From: Lota lota
Lineage: Eukaryota; Chordata; Actinopteri; Gadiformes; Lotidae
DNA length: 64,000 nucleotides
Assembly (NCBI GenBank): GCA_026745465.1
Contig: JACYXH010000343.1
Coordinates: 808,501-872,500 of the forward strand
Direction of reading: 5' to 3'
The position numbers and the translations under genes are program-made. Shown piece by piece: positions 1 to 14,016 of the stretch (positions within the stretch are counted from its first letter, which is position 1; each line of letters starts with the position of its first letter). The notes beneath the pieces are model-generated. The model was given only the letters and a program-made list of their open reading frames with translations, was not told the origin of the DNA and did no database searches.

Positions 1-659
<659 letters not shown>

Positions 660-803
660 TAATTCTGTTCACCCTTCTCTTCACCCATCTATTCACACAT
701 TATTTCACCCATCTATTTACCCATCTAGTCACCCATCTATTTATCCATCATTCACCCATTCATTCAGCCATCTGTCCGTTCATTTGTTCATTCATGCATT
801 AAT
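660..803. repeat. degenerate CCATCTATT/CATTCATT-type repeat
   Basis: Short words of the kind CACCCATCTATT and CATTCATT recur about every 8 to 12 bases with many substitutions. It reads as an old tetranucleotide-derived repeat. Confidence 0.8.
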
Positions 804-1186
804 AATGAATCAAATGTTATAAAATCCCAAAAAGGAATCACAGTACACACCTACTATACTCCCCGTCCCATACGATAGTTAGCAGTTTGTATATAGATAT
901 GAAAGCATGACAAAAGAAGACGCTAAGAGTGAGGAAGTCTTCTAGGTGTGGGAGGACCATTCCAAGCCGCAGCACACGAGACATGAGCAGAGTAAAAAGA
1001 GCGTCCGTATTTCCTCGTCTTGGCAGGGAATCACCTCGGCGTTCGCTACAATCAACACAATACGCCCAAGGTTATGCCGAGAGGGTAAGCAGTGCTCTGC
1101 ACAATATGCACATATTTTACTTTTGTCTACAGGTTTGTCTATGTTCTGTGTGTGTACACATGGCAATGCCGCACAAATACGCAGAC
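804..1186. other. unique sequence, nothing recognised
   Basis: Open frames of about 100 codons occur on both strands here (942-1292), but they run into the neighbouring CA-rich tract and have no recognisable domain. Confidence 0.5.
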
Positions 1187-1296
1187 ACAAAGGCACACAC
1201 GTACACCTGCATACGCACACACACACATATGTACACATGAACACATAGATACACATAAATATGCACGCACACACACAAACATACGTACACACACAC
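1187..1296. repeat. imperfect CA-rich tract
   Basis: CACA words are interrupted by TACG, CATA and AATA, so this is an eroded dinucleotide array. Confidence 0.85.
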
Positions 1297-1719
1297 TAAA
1301 TCAACCGAATTCCCTACTCTGCGACACCTGCTGTTCTACTATGTATAGTTTTGTACTCTATATTTTGCCATATGTCTACAATGTGCCAACAAACCCACAC
1401 AATGTATTATTTCTTCTGGAGCTTCATGTTTATCTGTGAAGAATTGTGCCCACACTATATAGATAAATGGATTCAGATGCATTTACTGTTCTATTCCCAA
1501 TCAACATTAGATTTAAAGTGAGGAGAAAAGACACAAATTGAATGAACTGTTCTTTCTCACTCTCTAACTCTTTCCATTTCTCTGTCTCTCTTTCTCACAC
1601 TCGTTTGTTTTCTGTAGCTTATTGTCTTGTCTCTATAAAGCTTTATCTGGATTGGATTGCGTGAGCTACATCAGAACGGGCAAATCCATATTGTAGCTGC
1701 CTGACACACCACAGACACA

Positions 1720-1722
<3 letters not shown>
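1297..1722. other. unique AT-rich sequence
   Basis: Mixed sequence with a CT-rich patch near 1555-1600. No feature supported. Confidence 0.5.

Positions 1723-1778
<56 letters not shown>
1723..1778. repeat. (AC)28 microsatellite
   Basis: Pure AC array of 56 bp. Confidence 0.98.
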
Positions 1779-1781
<3 letters not shown>

Positions 1782-1829
1782 GGCGGGATTTCAAAAATGT
1801 CTATTATAAAGATCTACAATGGCAAGCTG

Positions 1830-1844
1830 CCCCCCCCCCCCCCC
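1830..1844. repeat. C15 homopolymer
   Basis: Run of 15 cytosines, one of at least 17 long C/G runs in the window. Confidence 0.97.
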
Positions 1845-1886
1845 ATCGGATCAAAGTGGGTTCACCCCAGGACACAGTAGCTGTTA

Positions 1887-1956
1887 GTGTGTGTGTGTGT
1901 TTGTTTGTTTGTGTGTGTGTGTGTGGGGTGGGGGGTGGGGGGGGGGGGGGGGGGGG
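1887..1956. repeat. (GT)n-(G)20 compound repeat
   Basis: A GT array interrupted by TTTGTTTG passes through GGGGTGGGG into 20 uninterrupted G. The GT-to-poly-G transition recurs at 9979 and, as its C/AC complement, at 31120. Confidence 0.97.
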
Positions 1957-2109
1957 TGCCTAGTTTTCTACCTCTACAACATAAGATATTTCTGCCAAAA
2001 AGTAGAAAAAACTATCTAGGATGATAAATAAAGAAATGCTACGTTGAGACTTCCTGTGTGGTTTTGAGTACTGAGTCATCATCGCCACACCCCAAATATC
2101 ACCATATCT

Positions 2110-2472
2110 TCATCATCACCATCATCATCACCCCCAGCACCACCGCCTCCACCATCACCACCACCTCCACCATCACCACCGCCTCCACCATCACCACCGC
2201 CTCCACCAGCACCACCGCCTCCACCAGCACCACCGCCTCCACCATCACCACCGCCTCCACCAGCACCACCGCCTCCACCAGCACCACCACCTCCACCATC
2301 ACCACCATCTCCACCATCACCACCACCTCCACCACCACCACCATCTCCACCATCACCACCGCCTCCACCATCACCACCGCCTCCACCAGCACCACCACCT
2401 CCACCATCACCACCATCTCCACCACCTCCACCGGCACCACCACCTCCACCGGCACCACCACCTCCACCGGCA
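2110..2472. repeat. 18-bp CACCAC-type minisatellite
   Basis: Roughly 18 to 19 tandem copies of an 18-bp unit, CCTCCACCATCACCACCG, whose variable triplets alternate CAT/CAG/CAC and GCC/ACC. The strand is C-rich and free of stops, so it is open as Ser-Thr-Ile-Thr on the plus strand (2058-2498) and Gly-rich or Val-Val-Glu-rich on the minus strand. It has no start context or flanking exon signals and is not called as a gene. Confidence 0.96.
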
Positions 2473-2495
2473 TCACCGTCAAACATATAGTCAAG

Positions 2496-2640
2496 TAGTG
2501 CCAGGGTGTTCGAAACGCAACTGAAAGGTACTGTGTTCGAGCCCCAGTGACCGTACCAGCTCTTTTACGGCGTGTAGCCGCACTCACTGAGTGGCTGCGG
2601 ATGAAAACATCAGAGAAATGGTAAATGATTGTAAAACGAT
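2496..2640 (+). mobile_element. degraded tRNA-derived SINE
   Basis: A box-B-like word TGTTCGAGCCCCAGTG near 2532 is followed at about 2595-2635 by a worn version of the fish SINE tail (GGCTGCGGATGAAAACATC, then AAATGGTAAATGATTGTAAA, compared with the usual GCTTTGGATAAAAGCGTCTG, then AAATGACTAAATGTAAA). The order matches a tRNA-head SINE on the plus strand. The 5' limit is uncertain because it abuts the minisatellite. Confidence 0.5.
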
Positions 2641-2711
2641 GGCTGTTTCATGTGAAACCAGAGATTCTCACTGCAGGAGAATAATCTATCTGCTTACATG
2701 CTCTGCCTGCA

Positions 2712-2782
2712 AGTGTCCCCAACAGCAGTAACAACAACAAAAACAGCAGCAACAACAGCAGTAACAACAACAACAACAACAA
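2712..2782. repeat. (CAA/CAG)n trinucleotide tract
   Basis: CAA, CAG and TAA triplets in a 3-bp register. Confidence 0.9.
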
Positions 2783-3506
2783 AGTACTGCTGTTGGAGCA
2801 CACAGTGACTTTCAGGACACACTCCCCAAAAATCGATGCTGTAATTGCAGGCTGTGCTCGACCCGGTATTCTGTACCCATGGAGTGTGACCATCTTTTAA
2901 GTATGTGAAGAAAGAAAAACACTTGAATCGGCTATCCTTTCGCACTGCATGTCCTTTGTGGGTTAGCCTATTGTTCCTGCTGCTGTTTCCTGGCCTTTAA
3001 GTTATATTATGTTACTAAATAACAACTAGGGCTATTCCCCAACTGCTCTTCCTTATTCCTACTGGGGAGGAGGAGCTCGACAGCCGAGAGCCTCCAGTAG
3101 TTCAGTAGGACTTCAGCACCTTGGACAGCGACCGCTGAAACTAGGTCAGGCCTTTGATAATCAGTCCTATCCAACGCAGCTGCTGCTTGATTGGCAACGA
3201 GGAACACCTGCCAGTCACGAGTCAACAAACCTTGAGGCAGCTACTAAGTCAGAGCTCTCCCTCTGCTCTCGAGAGACGACACACACCTCACCTCTGTACG
3301 GTAAGCGGCCAGTGGCCCTGGAGAGAACACTCAGGGGATTAAGAATATTATGGAAGTGTTTTTGTTGGGTTTCACCTATTTCCCCCTGTCCCTCCCATCG
3401 GTTTTTAAATAAAGTCCTACTTATCTAACCTCAGACATGTCTGTAATTGTTTGTTCTCAAGTGTGCCTCACTGGTTTCCATCTGCCATAATACCATTTAC
3501 CATAAC
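2783..3506 (+). other. unique stretch with a polyadenylation-like signal
   Basis: An AATAAA lies at 3408-3413, about 110 bp after a donor-like ACG|GTAAGC at 3298. The region is GC-richer than its flanks. It could be a terminal or untranslated exon, or part of an old LTR-like repeat. No matching second end or recognisable protein was found, so neither is claimed. Confidence 0.2.
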
Positions 3507-3716
3507 TCATCGTAACTTCACATATGCTTTGGGTTCTGTCACAATTATAAATGAATCGGCAAGGTTGTGGTCAGTAAAGTGGTTATTGACCAGTTTTCTT
3601 CTTTCTTTGTTTCTACGTTTCTGAACATAATTTAAGAAAAAAAGAGCAACACATGCACTGACCATTCCAAAAAATACTCCTGTTATGGTTACAATACAAT
3701 TATTAAATCTAGTCAC
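3507..3716 (-). CDS. unrecognised membrane-anchor-like open frame (candidate terminal exon)
   Basis: The frame reads as a hydrophobic stretch of about 24 residues (from CIVTITGVFFG to ALFFLNYV), then a basic stop-transfer cluster (QKRRNKERRK), then a tail of about 36 residues ending KAYVKLR. This is the order expected for the last exon of a type I membrane protein, and the tail holds a YxxL motif (YVKL) as used in endocytic or ITAM-like signals. A splice-acceptor-like CATAACAG|GA lies just before the hydrophobic part. No upstream exon, signal peptide or minus-strand AATAAA was found nearby. It may be chance in AT-rich DNA. The first methionine in the frame is a non-ATG start and should not be trusted. 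Confidence 0.25.
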   Translation of the reverse strand: MTRFNNCIVTITGVFFGMVSACVALFFLNYVQKRRNKERRKLVNNHFTDHNLADSFIIVTEPKAYVKLR

Positions 3717-3942
3717 ACAATGGATGATGCCATGATATACATTCTAATTTGAATAATACCCAATATTTTGATTCTGAGCCATGTTCCACTCGAATATTCA
3801 GGGGTTCCTCTTGGCAAGTATATTAAAATTTCCCTCTAGTATATATTAAAATGAAATGGATTTATGGGAAATGTACAAAGGGAGAAAATATTTTCTACTG
3901 GGTGGTTTGGCTACAATTATGCATTCCTGTCCATCCCAGTCT
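3717..3942. other. unique AT-rich sequence
   Basis: Nothing recognised. Confidence 0.5.
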
Positions 3943-3990
3943 GCCCGTCCATCTGTCTGCCCGTCCATCTGTCTGCCCGTCCATTTTGTC
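3943..3990. repeat. 16-bp tandem repeat, 3 copies
   Basis: The unit GCCCGTCCATCTGTCT repeats nearly perfectly and then grades into CTGTC-rich sequence up to about 4090. Confidence 0.9.
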
Positions 3991-4090
3991 TGTCTGCTTG
4001 TACGTCTGTCCATCTGTATCTCTTTGATCGCCTGCATCTCTCTCTCTCTCTCTCTGCCCGTGTTTAACTGTCTGTCAACCTGCCTGCCTA

Positions 4091-4660
4091 GTCGTCTTCT
4101 TCAGACTGGCCTTTTGAAACGCATATGAAACATGATTGATACGTTTCCGTTCTTCGCTCTGCAGACCGATGCACAAATCAATGCACAGGGAAAACCGAAA
4201 CGGCAATTAGTAGTAAGCAGTGACAACCAAAACAGAAACAGGGAAAATTAGCTCAAGGTAAACCTCCCCCTCTGGTTGTCCGCGAAGACGACGACTCTGC
4301 GTGCGAGGAATGCGAAACAGTGCTGGCCACTTGTAAACAAGCTTCTGGTATTCAATTTCACTCTTCTTGATTAGAATAAATGAGAGGGCCCCTGTATAGA
4401 GAGAGACACACAGAGAGAGACGGAGGCATCAGCCGTGGCAGATGGGGGAGCTGGCCAGAGAACTAAGGTTTCTAGCGGGTAACAAACAAGGAAACACTGC
4501 CAGCGTGGATATTTAACCCAACACCATATGTGTTACTGTGCATCCAGATAGAGTGATTATGGTTATGAGTCAATTTCCTCTCCTTTTCGCCATGGGATGT
4601 TCAGACCTGGGTCTCGGTGTGTTTGTGTTGGGGAGAATCATTTCTTTTTGCATTGCGATG
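4091..4660. other. unique sequence, nothing recognised
   Basis: Mixed sequence with a small GA-rich patch near 4398-4425. Confidence 0.5.
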
Positions 4661-5480
4661 TTAATCATTTTTTATCATTGGAGATTGGCAATAAGGCAAC
4701 CTTTTCATGGATGTTGAATGGGCAAAGTAATTACTGTCGTCTATGTACAACCTAAAGCTAGAAAGACTTTTAACTTTAAACAATGTATGTTTGTATTCAC
4801 ATTTGCTACATAATATAAAAGATATACAATATACTAAAGATAACAAAAATAAAACGTCTTTACATTGTATTGTTTGTTTGCCAGTAGAATACGGTTAGTA
4901 TTTGCTTTAACTTTAAATAAATCATCTTGCAGTGCTTTCTCTTAATTCAGTTCATTCATCCAACATGTATTAATTAACTTGGTCTGTGTGCCATCGCTGC
5001 TGAGGCAAAACATGGAACAAACATTCGCTCAGGTAACAAAAATAGACAAAAACACGAATGGTTAACCGACACACACACAGGCGCACACACACAGGCACAC
5101 CTCTGATTTCATTCACTCTCCTAAGCTCTTCGAAAATTACTCTTTGTATTTTATTTTGCATACCGATGATAATCTTTTTGTCAGTGGAGTTTGCCCATAA
5201 AGTTACCTATTTACGGCTGTTGAATGGGGATTGTATACATACACACACCCCTGATTACTCTCCACACTCTTCAATTCTTAAATTCCTCTTATCTTTGTAT
5301 ATTTTATTGCATAAATTCATTCATCCAACTTGTATTAATTAACTTGGCCTAGGTGCCATAGCTGCTGAGGCAAAACATAGAAGAAACATTCTTGAAAATA
5401 GACAAACACAAATGGATAACACACACACACACACCTACCTCTGATTCCTCTAAAGCACTTTAAAGAGAAACAGCAATGCA
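4661..5480. repeat. degenerate local duplication, about 364-bp period
   Basis: The block from about 4952 (CATTCATCCAACATGTATT, then TTAACTTGG, GCTGCTGAGGCAAAACAT, and a CA tract followed by CCTCTGATT) recurs from about 5316 with the same order of words. A second relation links 4678-4733 to 5185-5240 (TGTTGAATGGG and flanks). Substitutions and indels are numerous, so the duplication is old. Confidence 0.75.
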
Positions 5481-5560
5481 AATAATGATTCATTTTATTG
5501 ATCGACTTAAGATTGATTCAATTTTGTTTACAGGACTGGAAACAAAATATGCATTTGTAT

Positions 5561-7992
<2,432 letters not shown>

Positions 7993-8012
7993 GGGGGGGG
8001 GGGGGGGGGGGG
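7993..8012. repeat. G20 homopolymer
   Basis: Twenty consecutive G after an eight-base T run. Confidence 0.97.
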
Positions 8013-8477
8013 TTCGCAAATTTGTACCATTTGTCATGTGCGTGGCAATATGATGGCTGCCAACGTGACCAAAGAACACCTGATATGCTGCCGAAACCGG
8101 ATTCACGGGCACCACTCACCCTGGGTTCACCCCAGCCCTGCGTGTTGCTTTCAGTCCGGCAGCTGTACCTTTTGTGTACAGCAGGTTCTCCAGCAGGAAG
8201 GGCTGACCGCTTAGCGTGTCTCGTTGAGGTCGGACTGGAATGTGTTCTTTATCTCGTTTACCTTCTGTCACAGTGTTCATGCGCTACGTTAAATATCAAT
8301 TTGCAATGTGTATCATTTCAACTAAATTGTAGCTTACAATTTCCCTGGACATATAATCAAGTCACAGTCGAAAATATGTGTTATCAATAATATCACATCC
8401 AGTAACTGATTTATTCTACGAATAAAAAACGCTGGCCAGCCCGTACCTCTCTTTGTTTACAAGACATCCCACACCCC
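8013..8477. other. unique sequence, nothing recognised
   Basis: A frame is open at 8022-8390 but has no recognisable domain. Confidence 0.45.
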
Positions 8478-8822
8478 CCCACTCACGCCACCCAGCCAGT
8501 CACCCAGCCAGCCAGCCAAACCAGCCAGCCACCCAGCCAGCCAGCCAAACCAGTCACCCACCCAGCCAGCCAGCCAGTCACCCAGCCAGCCATCCAAACC
8601 AGTCAGCCACCCACCCAGCCAGCCAGCCATCCAAACCAGTCAGCCAGCCAGCCAAACCAGCCAGCCACCCAGCCAGCCACCCAGCCAGCCAGCCACCCAG
8701 CCAGCCACCCAGCCAGCCAGCCAGCCAAACCAGCCAGCCACCCAGCCAGCCACCCACCCACCCAGTCAGCCACCCACCCAGCCAGCCACCCACCCAGCCA
8801 GCCAGCCAGCCAAACCAGCCGA
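8478..8822. repeat. CCAGCCAGCCA tetranucleotide-derived array
   Basis: About 345 bp of CAGC, CACC, CAAA and CAGT tetranucleotides with longer-period blocks such as CAAACCAGCCAGCCACCC. All frames translate as Pro-Ala-Ser-Gln or Gly-Trp-Leu strings, so the long open frames are repeat artefacts. Confidence 0.97.
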
Positions 8823-9037
8823 GTTGGTGTCACAGTTTCACAGCCAGTTAGAGTAAACGTTGTAACTTTAGTATAATCTGACTCGTGAAAGCGGCAGACG
8901 TCTGTCTGTGATTGGTTCAGACCAAACTGCTGCTCCATGTCACGAAAAGTGGAACTTTTCTCCCAAAGAATTGCCCAGTGTCGCTGGTTTACATTGAGAA
9001 TGAGGAACTTGCTGTCTGTTTCGTATTCTAAGTATTA
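8823..9037. other. unique sequence, nothing recognised
   Basis: No feature supported. Confidence 0.5.
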
Positions 9038-9058
9038 ACGCCCAGTTATACTGGGCGT
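9038..9058. repeat. short perfect hairpin, 9-bp arms
   Basis: ACGCCCAGT and its reverse complement ACTGGGCGT flank the loop TAT. It is not followed by a T-run. No function is implied. Confidence 0.9.
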
Positions 9059-9595
9059 ACAGAAATACATTCTACCTGGTCAAACACCAGTTACACTTGG
9101 TCTGGAACTAACATCATGTCATCAGTGTACAGAAATCATTTGTGGATGCATCCTTTTCTCACAATACCTCTAAAAATGTTCTCACTGAGTCAGATCTTTG
9201 AGTCCCAATAGTCATAACGAGTGGTGAAGTGGCCATTGGGGCAGGCCTGTTTATAGCGCCACATTGAAAGGGGAAGAGCAAATGCATGTCTGTAAACTGA
9301 TGGCAATGGTGGAGTCAAATCAAATATCTCAAAAAGGACATTTTCTCTAAAACATTATTGTCCATCCAGAGATACCAGAACCTCAGGGAAATTAAGAGGA
9401 GATTGGATTAACAATACCGTTAGAATAATCCATTATAAATTATATTTACTTTATCTTTATTGCCTGTTCTCTACATTGTCTGGAATGATTGAGCTATGTG
9501 TGGAGGAAAATAATATTTGAAAGTAAACATTTAAAAGTAAGGTATACCTACAGCTAAGCCAGGTAAGGGAGGCTTTATTTTGTATCTTATTGATC
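9059..9595. other. unique AT-rich sequence
   Basis: No feature recognised except a minus-strand AATAAA at 9574-9579, which lies about 16 bp beyond the stop of the adjacent minus-strand open frame. Confidence 0.4.
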
Positions 9596-9787
9596 TCAGT
9601 TCTTGAAGTTGCAACCACTTTTTAAATAGAGATCACTTTTGGGGTCAATACACAGTAGGGTATCGACTATCCACTCAGGATCTCCTCTGAAATATCCCTT
9701 TAGAGTACTACCTTCGATTTCTTTTTGCTTACCATGAGAGGCATAGGAAATGTCTGTCCACACAGATAAGCTTTCGATGTTTCTCAA
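9596..9787 (-). CDS. unrecognised protein-like open frame
   Basis: A frame of 63 codons has normal amino-acid composition and no simple repeat, including SVWTDISYASHGKQ and EWIVDTLLCIDPKSDLYL. It stays open a further 20 or so codons upstream of the listed start, so 9787 is not a real initiation site. A donor-like CATG|GTAAGC lies inside it (after ISYAS), giving the alternative reading that only the upstream part is an exon. A minus-strand AATAAA follows soon after the stop. I do not recognise the family. It could be an exon, a pseudogene fragment, a transposon piece or chance. Confidence 0.25.
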   Translation of the reverse strand: MRNIESLSVWTDISYASHGKQKEIEGSTLKGYFRGDPEWIVDTLLCIDPKSDLYLKSGCNFKN

Positions 9788-9809
9788 AGTGTACCTTTTT
9801 GCGATGCCA

Positions 9810-9978
9810 GGATAGCCATTACCTCAGTAATGGAAGACTTCATAGGAAATATGTTTCTCACATTCCATCTCCTAGCTCATTTTCCATTGTTACGGGACGG
9901 GGTTAAGGTAAATCAATATCATCTGATAGGGAAAAGCAGTGTGTTGCATGATCTGATTTATTAACTACTAGAGAGAAT
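9810..9978. other. unique sequence
   Basis: Nothing recognised. Confidence 0.5.
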
Positions 9979-10009
<31 letters not shown>

Positions 10010-10013
10010 GGGG
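9979..10013. repeat. (TG)7-(G)21 compound repeat
   Basis: A short TG array passes directly into 21 G. Confidence 0.97.
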
Positions 10014-10548
10014 ATTACAAGGGACAATGTGCCTGTAGATAACTTCTTCAGGAGACAGAGATACCCAACAGACTTGTGTCCTGCTCTTTATAGCTTCGTG
10101 GCTAAGGTCGGACAAGTGGTTGGAAGGCGATTCTCTCTTGGACAACACAGACGTCTTTGAATAGAATTAGCTAGTGTTTTTACCACAAATCAAAGGCAAA
10201 GACGAAGTCGGCGATTGATTGTTTCCTTCATCCCAAGTGAAGCTGTTGTTTAAGGATTTGGCAAGGTTCTTAGCATCTCAGACTAACTGTTGACATTGTC
10301 TATGTCCAGATGTAAATCTGCCATAATTGTATTCAACTCAGATCCCTTCGCTGCGTAGACGTGTTCTGAATTTGGGCAGTTGGCCACCAATTGACGTCCA
10401 TTAACTCCCAAACGAGTGGCTAGCGGCTCTGATCGCTGTTTCTTTGTTATGTCCGGCCCAGGTAAGCGCACACAAACTGCCCTAGGGAGCGTTCTGCAAT
10501 AGTGCCAACACACGAACAAATCCACAAGTTTCGATTCTGTGTTAACAC
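10014..10548. other. unique sequence, nothing recognised
   Basis: A minus-strand frame at 10283-10525 is open but unrecognised. Confidence 0.45.
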
Positions 10549-10575
10549 AATAAAGTGTAATCTAATCTAATCTAA
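10549..10575 (+). other. AATAAA followed by (TCTAA)n, possible retroposon 3' end
   Basis: An AATAAA at 10549 is followed within a few bases by three to four tandem TCTAA units. A polyadenylation signal ending in a short tandem tail is the look of some LINE or SINE 3' ends. No coding part is visible upstream, so this is only a suggestion. Confidence 0.25.
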
Positions 10576-12726
10576 CACGCCACTGCGCACGCTCACGAAT
10601 TTAAGATACTGAGGTGCAGTTAGAAAGACAGTGCTGTTAAAGGCAGTGTGTTGATTCTGAGTGAAGGGCAACATTTCAATAAGTTGCATTGTTAACTGTA
10701 GGAGGGGGTGCTTTTTCATTAATATGTAGCCCAAGCATTCACTTCTGAAGCAAGCTCAGTTCCCAGTTGAAAGAATGTACAAAAATCAAGGCTGTCAACT
10801 GAAAACAAATGTCACTATTTCCCCACTGAGCCAGTCCATTGGAACCGGTGAATCGAAGCAATGCATAAATCCACAGTTTGATCCAAAATTCACCACATTG
10901 CCTATTACCAGGACATTTAATGTTTGGCAATTTTAACTGCTCGCCTCTTACTTTCTATCTCGAAATCCGTGAGCACAGTAATGTGTAAACACAGAATGCG
11001 TATGCGGCATTGAAATCAGAACAAACCCTCCTACACGTCCTCACCGCTGAAATGTTGCTCCGCCCTCCAGATTCTGAATTATCACACCGCCTAACAATAG
11101 CAGCTGCTCAGCCAATGTACAACAAGAGGGGGAAATGACTTCTGAAAGAAGGACACATCATTGGTTACATCTAAGTGGGTTCTTGATTGAAACACCTTGT
11201 GCGGTCCTTCGTTGAAATAGGACTAAATCGTATTTAACTGCATTGTTTTCATCTTAAACTGTGTTTTCCAAATCTTCAATCAGATAACCAATTAGGTATC
11301 AAGGCCGACATAGAATCATACTGTCTGAGAGACAACCCTGAATCACCCACACTTTTATTTCAGGGTGATCGTTACATGGACCAATGGATGAATGTCTTTA
11401 AAATGACAGCGTCCATGTAAACTGACCCTTTTTCAACGTCAAGTGTAGCTTGTCAAATCACTCAGCACAAAATGTGAAGATGCTTAAAGAACCTTAATTT
11501 ATATCATAGCAACCAGAATAATCGTAGTTTGTTCTAATGTCCTGGTTTATCCGTATGTTGACGTTCCCCAAATCCATTTATAAAATCAATATTAGTATTC
11601 AGTATTGAAGATGCATTTAAGATGCTGATGATGGCCATTTTAGATTTTATTTTACCAAAACTTCAGATGCGTTTGAATGCTTTGCAGATAACGTCAATAA
11701 GTACAGGAGGAACTGAATATCATTCATCTCATCATATAATCAGGTCTAAATGAATCAACATATGGCCAAAAATAAGATTTTTGAATGCATGGACTGCACA
11801 CATGCTGCAATAACCTTTAGAAAACAAATTATGGACAGCTGGTGGGCAAATTAGTGATAACCATTATACAATTTGATTATATCCATAATCAAAGTGTATG
11901 TGTGCTGTGATGCTATTTTCATTGGAGGAATTCACAGCTACCACTCTAAGTGGATAAAAGGCCAATCTATTTTTAACAACTACTTGAAACACACCTGGAA
12001 CCGAAACATGTGTGGGAGTATTGTAGCTAATTCATTTTACCCCACGTACCCCATCTTGAAATAAGCAGAGACAATTTACTTCGTTCACAAAAATGAGTCA
12101 GAAGCTAGTGTGTTCCAGGTAACCTGGCTAGTTAGCGTCTTTTCACAGACGCAAGATGCTACGCTGCGACACACCTGCATCCTAATTAACGCCACGATTT
12201 GGAGGCCAATTGCAATTTTTACTTTGATGGGTTAAATGATGATGGTTCAGTCATCCTGAGTGGTATTTGTGACGATTAGCGTTGATGCCATATATCCCAT
12301 ATCAGCTATTAGACATCATTTCCCAAAGAGAGCAACACCACTCCTTTCATGTTCTCCCACGTCCCACGTCCAAACCAGACAGAACCCCTATTTTCCATCA
12401 TTTATTATTTTGTGTGGATTTAGTGATGGGGCCCATACAATTGGATAAAAGTCCAGGGAGGTTTTTCTTTCGTCTCAATGGGCCTATTTTGTTCAGAGAG
12501 CAAGGAAATGGACCAAAAAAGACACCTTCCCTCCTTGTGCTGAGACATTAATGACAGTATCAAAACCCTACTGGGTAAGAGTCTCAAGTCGACTTCATAC
12601 GTATTCTAAACTCTTGTCCAGGGGCATCTAGCACGCCTATAAACCGAGGGAGGGGGTCTTTGACGATGGATCAGATGACAACTTTCACCCCACTCTCCCC
12701 TTTCTTGTTTCTGGTTCGGAAAAGTG
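10576..12726. other. unique AT-rich sequence, no gene recognised
   Basis: About 2.1 kb of ordinary non-repetitive sequence. Short open frames (10739-10930, 11873-12064, 12260-12551) have no recognisable domains. Confidence 0.5.
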
Positions 12727-12752
12727 ATTGATTGATTGATTGATTGATTGAA
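12727..12752. repeat. (GATT)6 microsatellite
   Basis: Six perfect GATT units plus GA. Confidence 0.97.
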
Positions 12753-13560
12753 CTCCTTGATACGCGTCATGGCTATTTCTGGTCGTTCTCCTGCTAGGGG
12801 CGTTCGTAAAGGCTGCCTCGATGCCCTCAGACGCCTGTGGATGTAGCGGTTCCACTCTTAAACAACCTTGATGCGGCTCCGGTCACGGGCGCTCTCGACG
12901 GATGGTTTTTATATCACGACGGCCTGAGGATAGCCGCCCTTCGATAAAGTTTGTGAACCACAACGCCCTCACTCGCGCCCTCACTCGCGCCCTCACCCTG
13001 CTGCGTGACAAAACGAGTCACGGTCATTCGACGTGCTGTCTTCAACTCCCCCCGCCCCACTTCTCCGGGGGAGGGGGGTTTCTGTTCAGCTATAGAGTAG
13101 CTTTTTGTTTGCAAAGTTATTCCACTGAATTCACTTATTTCCGGGACATTTTGTCTCGCCACACTGCAACTTTTCTTCTTTTTCTTTTTCAATGTGTGCG
13201 CACGCGTGTGTGCATGTATGTGTATATGTGTGTGGGTGTACATTTTATATCCTGGGCAGGGTTGCTGCTATAGCATGAGCTGACATTGCCCATCTCCCCT
13301 TTTCACTTCATATGCAGGAGGTGTAGGACCTCTATCCAGCCGTCCATCAGAGACTCAGCGCTCCACAACCAGCTCTAATTGTTCTGGGGCCCTCTGGTGA
13401 CCAGCCTAGCCAATCGCGCGTCAGAGCTGAGTGAGTTTGAGCGGCCCATTAAGTCAGATCCATTTTGTTGTGTGAGCAGCTGCAGCCGCACTGCTCCAGA
13501 GTTGTGTTTGTTTTGTAGTCCTCCTCCGACCTCGGTGCTTACGTCTCCCCTGCTCACTCG
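12753..13560. other. unique, GC-richer sequence
   Basis: It includes a 14-bp repeat CACTCGCGCCCT with flanking bases near 12968-12996, and a GT/GC patch at 13194-13242. No gene recognised. Confidence 0.5.
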
Positions 13561-13878
13561 CTCACACACACACACACACGCGCGCTCTCTTTCTCTCTCT
13601 CTCTTCCTATCTTTCGCGGGGTCTCTCACTCGTGATCACTCACACTCTTGCTCACTCTCTCTCACTCTCCTCCCTTACTCTTACCTCTCTCTCTCTATCC
13701 ATATCCTGCCTTACTCTCTCTATGCCCCCTCTTTCACACATTCCCTTCCTCCCTACCCCCAGCCCTCTATTTTCCCTCTCGCTTTATCGCTCTCTCTCCA
13801 CCTGTCATCCCAACTTGCTTTGTCTCCCTCACTCTTCCCCCTAACCCCTCTATATTTATATTCTCCTTTTTTATTTTG

Positions 13879-13879
<1 letters not shown>
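13561..13879. repeat. CT-rich low-complexity tract
   Basis: It starts with a short CA array and CGCGCG, followed by CTCTCT-rich sequence. It is open as Ser-Leu strings and is pyrimidine-biased on the plus strand. Confidence 0.85.
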
Positions 13880-13950
<71 letters not shown>

Positions 13951-13952
13951 TG
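13880..13952. repeat. (TG)32 microsatellite with one phase slip
   Basis: A TG array with one GG interruption at 13943-13944. Confidence 0.98.
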
Positions 13953-14016
13953 TACTCATCCAGTGCCATTTCCCCACTGCAGGACACACTCGTTTGTTAC
14001 GGGTAGCCGAGAATGA

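Noticed and set aside
2058-2587. Open frames rich in Ser-Thr, Gly or Val-Glu
   Set aside because: Explained by the 18-bp minisatellite.
2990-3430. Possible LTR or terminal exon with AATAAA at 3408
   Set aside because: Only a polyadenylation-like signal and one donor-like site support it. The limits cannot be set, so it is listed only as a low-confidence stretch.
8453-8938. Pro-Ala-Ser-Gln and Gly-Trp-Leu open frames
   Set aside because: Explained by the CCAGCCAGCCA array.
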